Shown here: positions 28,846 through 29,000 of the stretch, in pieces
How the letters are laid out: each line of letters starts with the position of its first letter
Numbering within the stretch: the first letter of the stretch is position 1
Source: Takakia lepidozioides
Taxonomy: Eukaryota; Streptophyta; Takakiopsida; Takakiales; Takakiaceae
DNA: 29,000 nucleotides
Assembly (NCBI GenBank): GCA_030704615.1
Contig: JAKLZA010000290.1
Location: forward strand, 1-29,000
Direction: 5' to 3'
Position numbers and translations under genes: made by a program
The notes under the pieces: generated by a model
The model's database searches: none
Seen by the model: only the letters and a program-made list of their open reading frames with translations
Told to the model about the DNA's origin: nothing

Positions 28846-29000
28846 TGTCGCGCGGCTTTTACTCACCCATCCCTTCGCTATCCGAGGCGGAAACTCCAAG
28901 ATAGAAGAGTTGGAAATCTCTAAGTACTCAGCCCGCGCAGAACAATCAGTCATGACCTACAGCTAGTGTATCATGGGGGTGTTTCCTATTTGTTTCCTTT
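28846..29000 (-). repeat. 5' LTR of element B (partial)
   Basis: The sequence from TGTCGCGCGGC to the window end repeats 16678-16832 with no difference that I can see. The rest of the LTR lies outside. Confidence 0.95.

Larger units (their letters stand above)
16678..29000 (-). mobile_element. Ty3/gypsy LTR retrotransposon B (nearly complete, minus strand)
   Basis: On the minus strand the order is 5' LTR (28846 onward, cut by the window), PBS, leader, gag, protease, RT, RNase H, integrase, extra ORFs, PPT and 3' LTR (17685 to 16678). Pol order PR-RT-RH-INT is diagnostic of Ty3/gypsy. The internal part is about 11.2 kb, so the whole element is about 13.2 kb. The LTR copies are identical over the 155 bp visible at both ends. 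No chromodomain was found after integrase. Many single-base frame changes break every ORF. Confidence 0.9.

Noticed and set aside
1-29000. tRNA and rRNA genes
   Set aside because: No cloverleaf with a GGTTCRANYCC arm or rRNA-like stretch was noticed; the only tRNA-related sequences are the PBS sites of the retroelements.

Overview
This is a eukaryotic, plant-type window made almost entirely of mobile DNA. GT-AG introns, AATAAA poly(A) signals, an initiator-tRNA-Met primer-binding site and Ty3/gypsy coding domains all point to a streptophyte. I favour a repeat-rich charophyte alga or early-diverging land plant, but the species is not determined by the sequence. There are no tRNA or rRNA genes, CRISPR arrays or bacterial operons.

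Left two-thirds (about 122-15364): I read this as one large, apparently undescribed DNA-transposon-like unit of about 15.2 kb. Its two ends are inverted copies of a G6 tip, CTATTTCATGAGC and a run of CATGAGC units. Inside are: (i) a minus-strand MULE-like DDE transposase with an N-terminal Cys cluster and a C-terminal SWIM zinc finger (977-4560); (ii) a 1.6-kb satellite of palindromes GGAAATGCGG-YR-CCGCATTTCC spaced almost exactly 53 bp apart (4960-6545), in the divergent gap between the transposase and the next gene; (iii) a plus-strand multi-exon gene with a ParB-like segment and a circularly permuted DNA amino-methyltransferase-like domain (about 6983-12079), whose introns carry more of the same palindromes; (iv) a second palindrome cluster (12250-12955); and (v) a head-to-head pair of diverged paralogues of unknown function (13150-13909 minus, 13841-14852 plus), each ending in the same GATCAATAAA signal. 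The palindromes were seen only inside this unit. A working idea is that transposase, methyltransferase-like protein and palindromes form one selfish or self-marking system; this is inference.

Flanks: the unit is bordered by a gypsy integrase zinc-domain fragment on the left (1-125) and a gypsy reverse-transcriptase fragment on the right (15365-15462).

Right third: nested LTR retrotransposons. Element A (plus strand, LTR 15463-16178, Met-type PBS, start of gag) sits in the RT fragment. Element B (minus strand, 16678 to beyond 29000) sits in A's gag. B has a 1008-bp 3' LTR (16678-17685), PPT, a run of extra coiled-coil ORFs after integrase, integrase, RNase H, RT, protease, gag with CCHC knuckles, PBS and the start of its 5' LTR (28846-29000). 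The two B LTRs are identical over the 155 bp that can be compared, so insertion looks recent.

A recurrent feature is single-base frameshifts in nearly every coding region, including the young element B. Either non-autonomous copies are mobilised in trans or the sequence carries indel errors. The products are therefore described by domains rather than as intact proteins.
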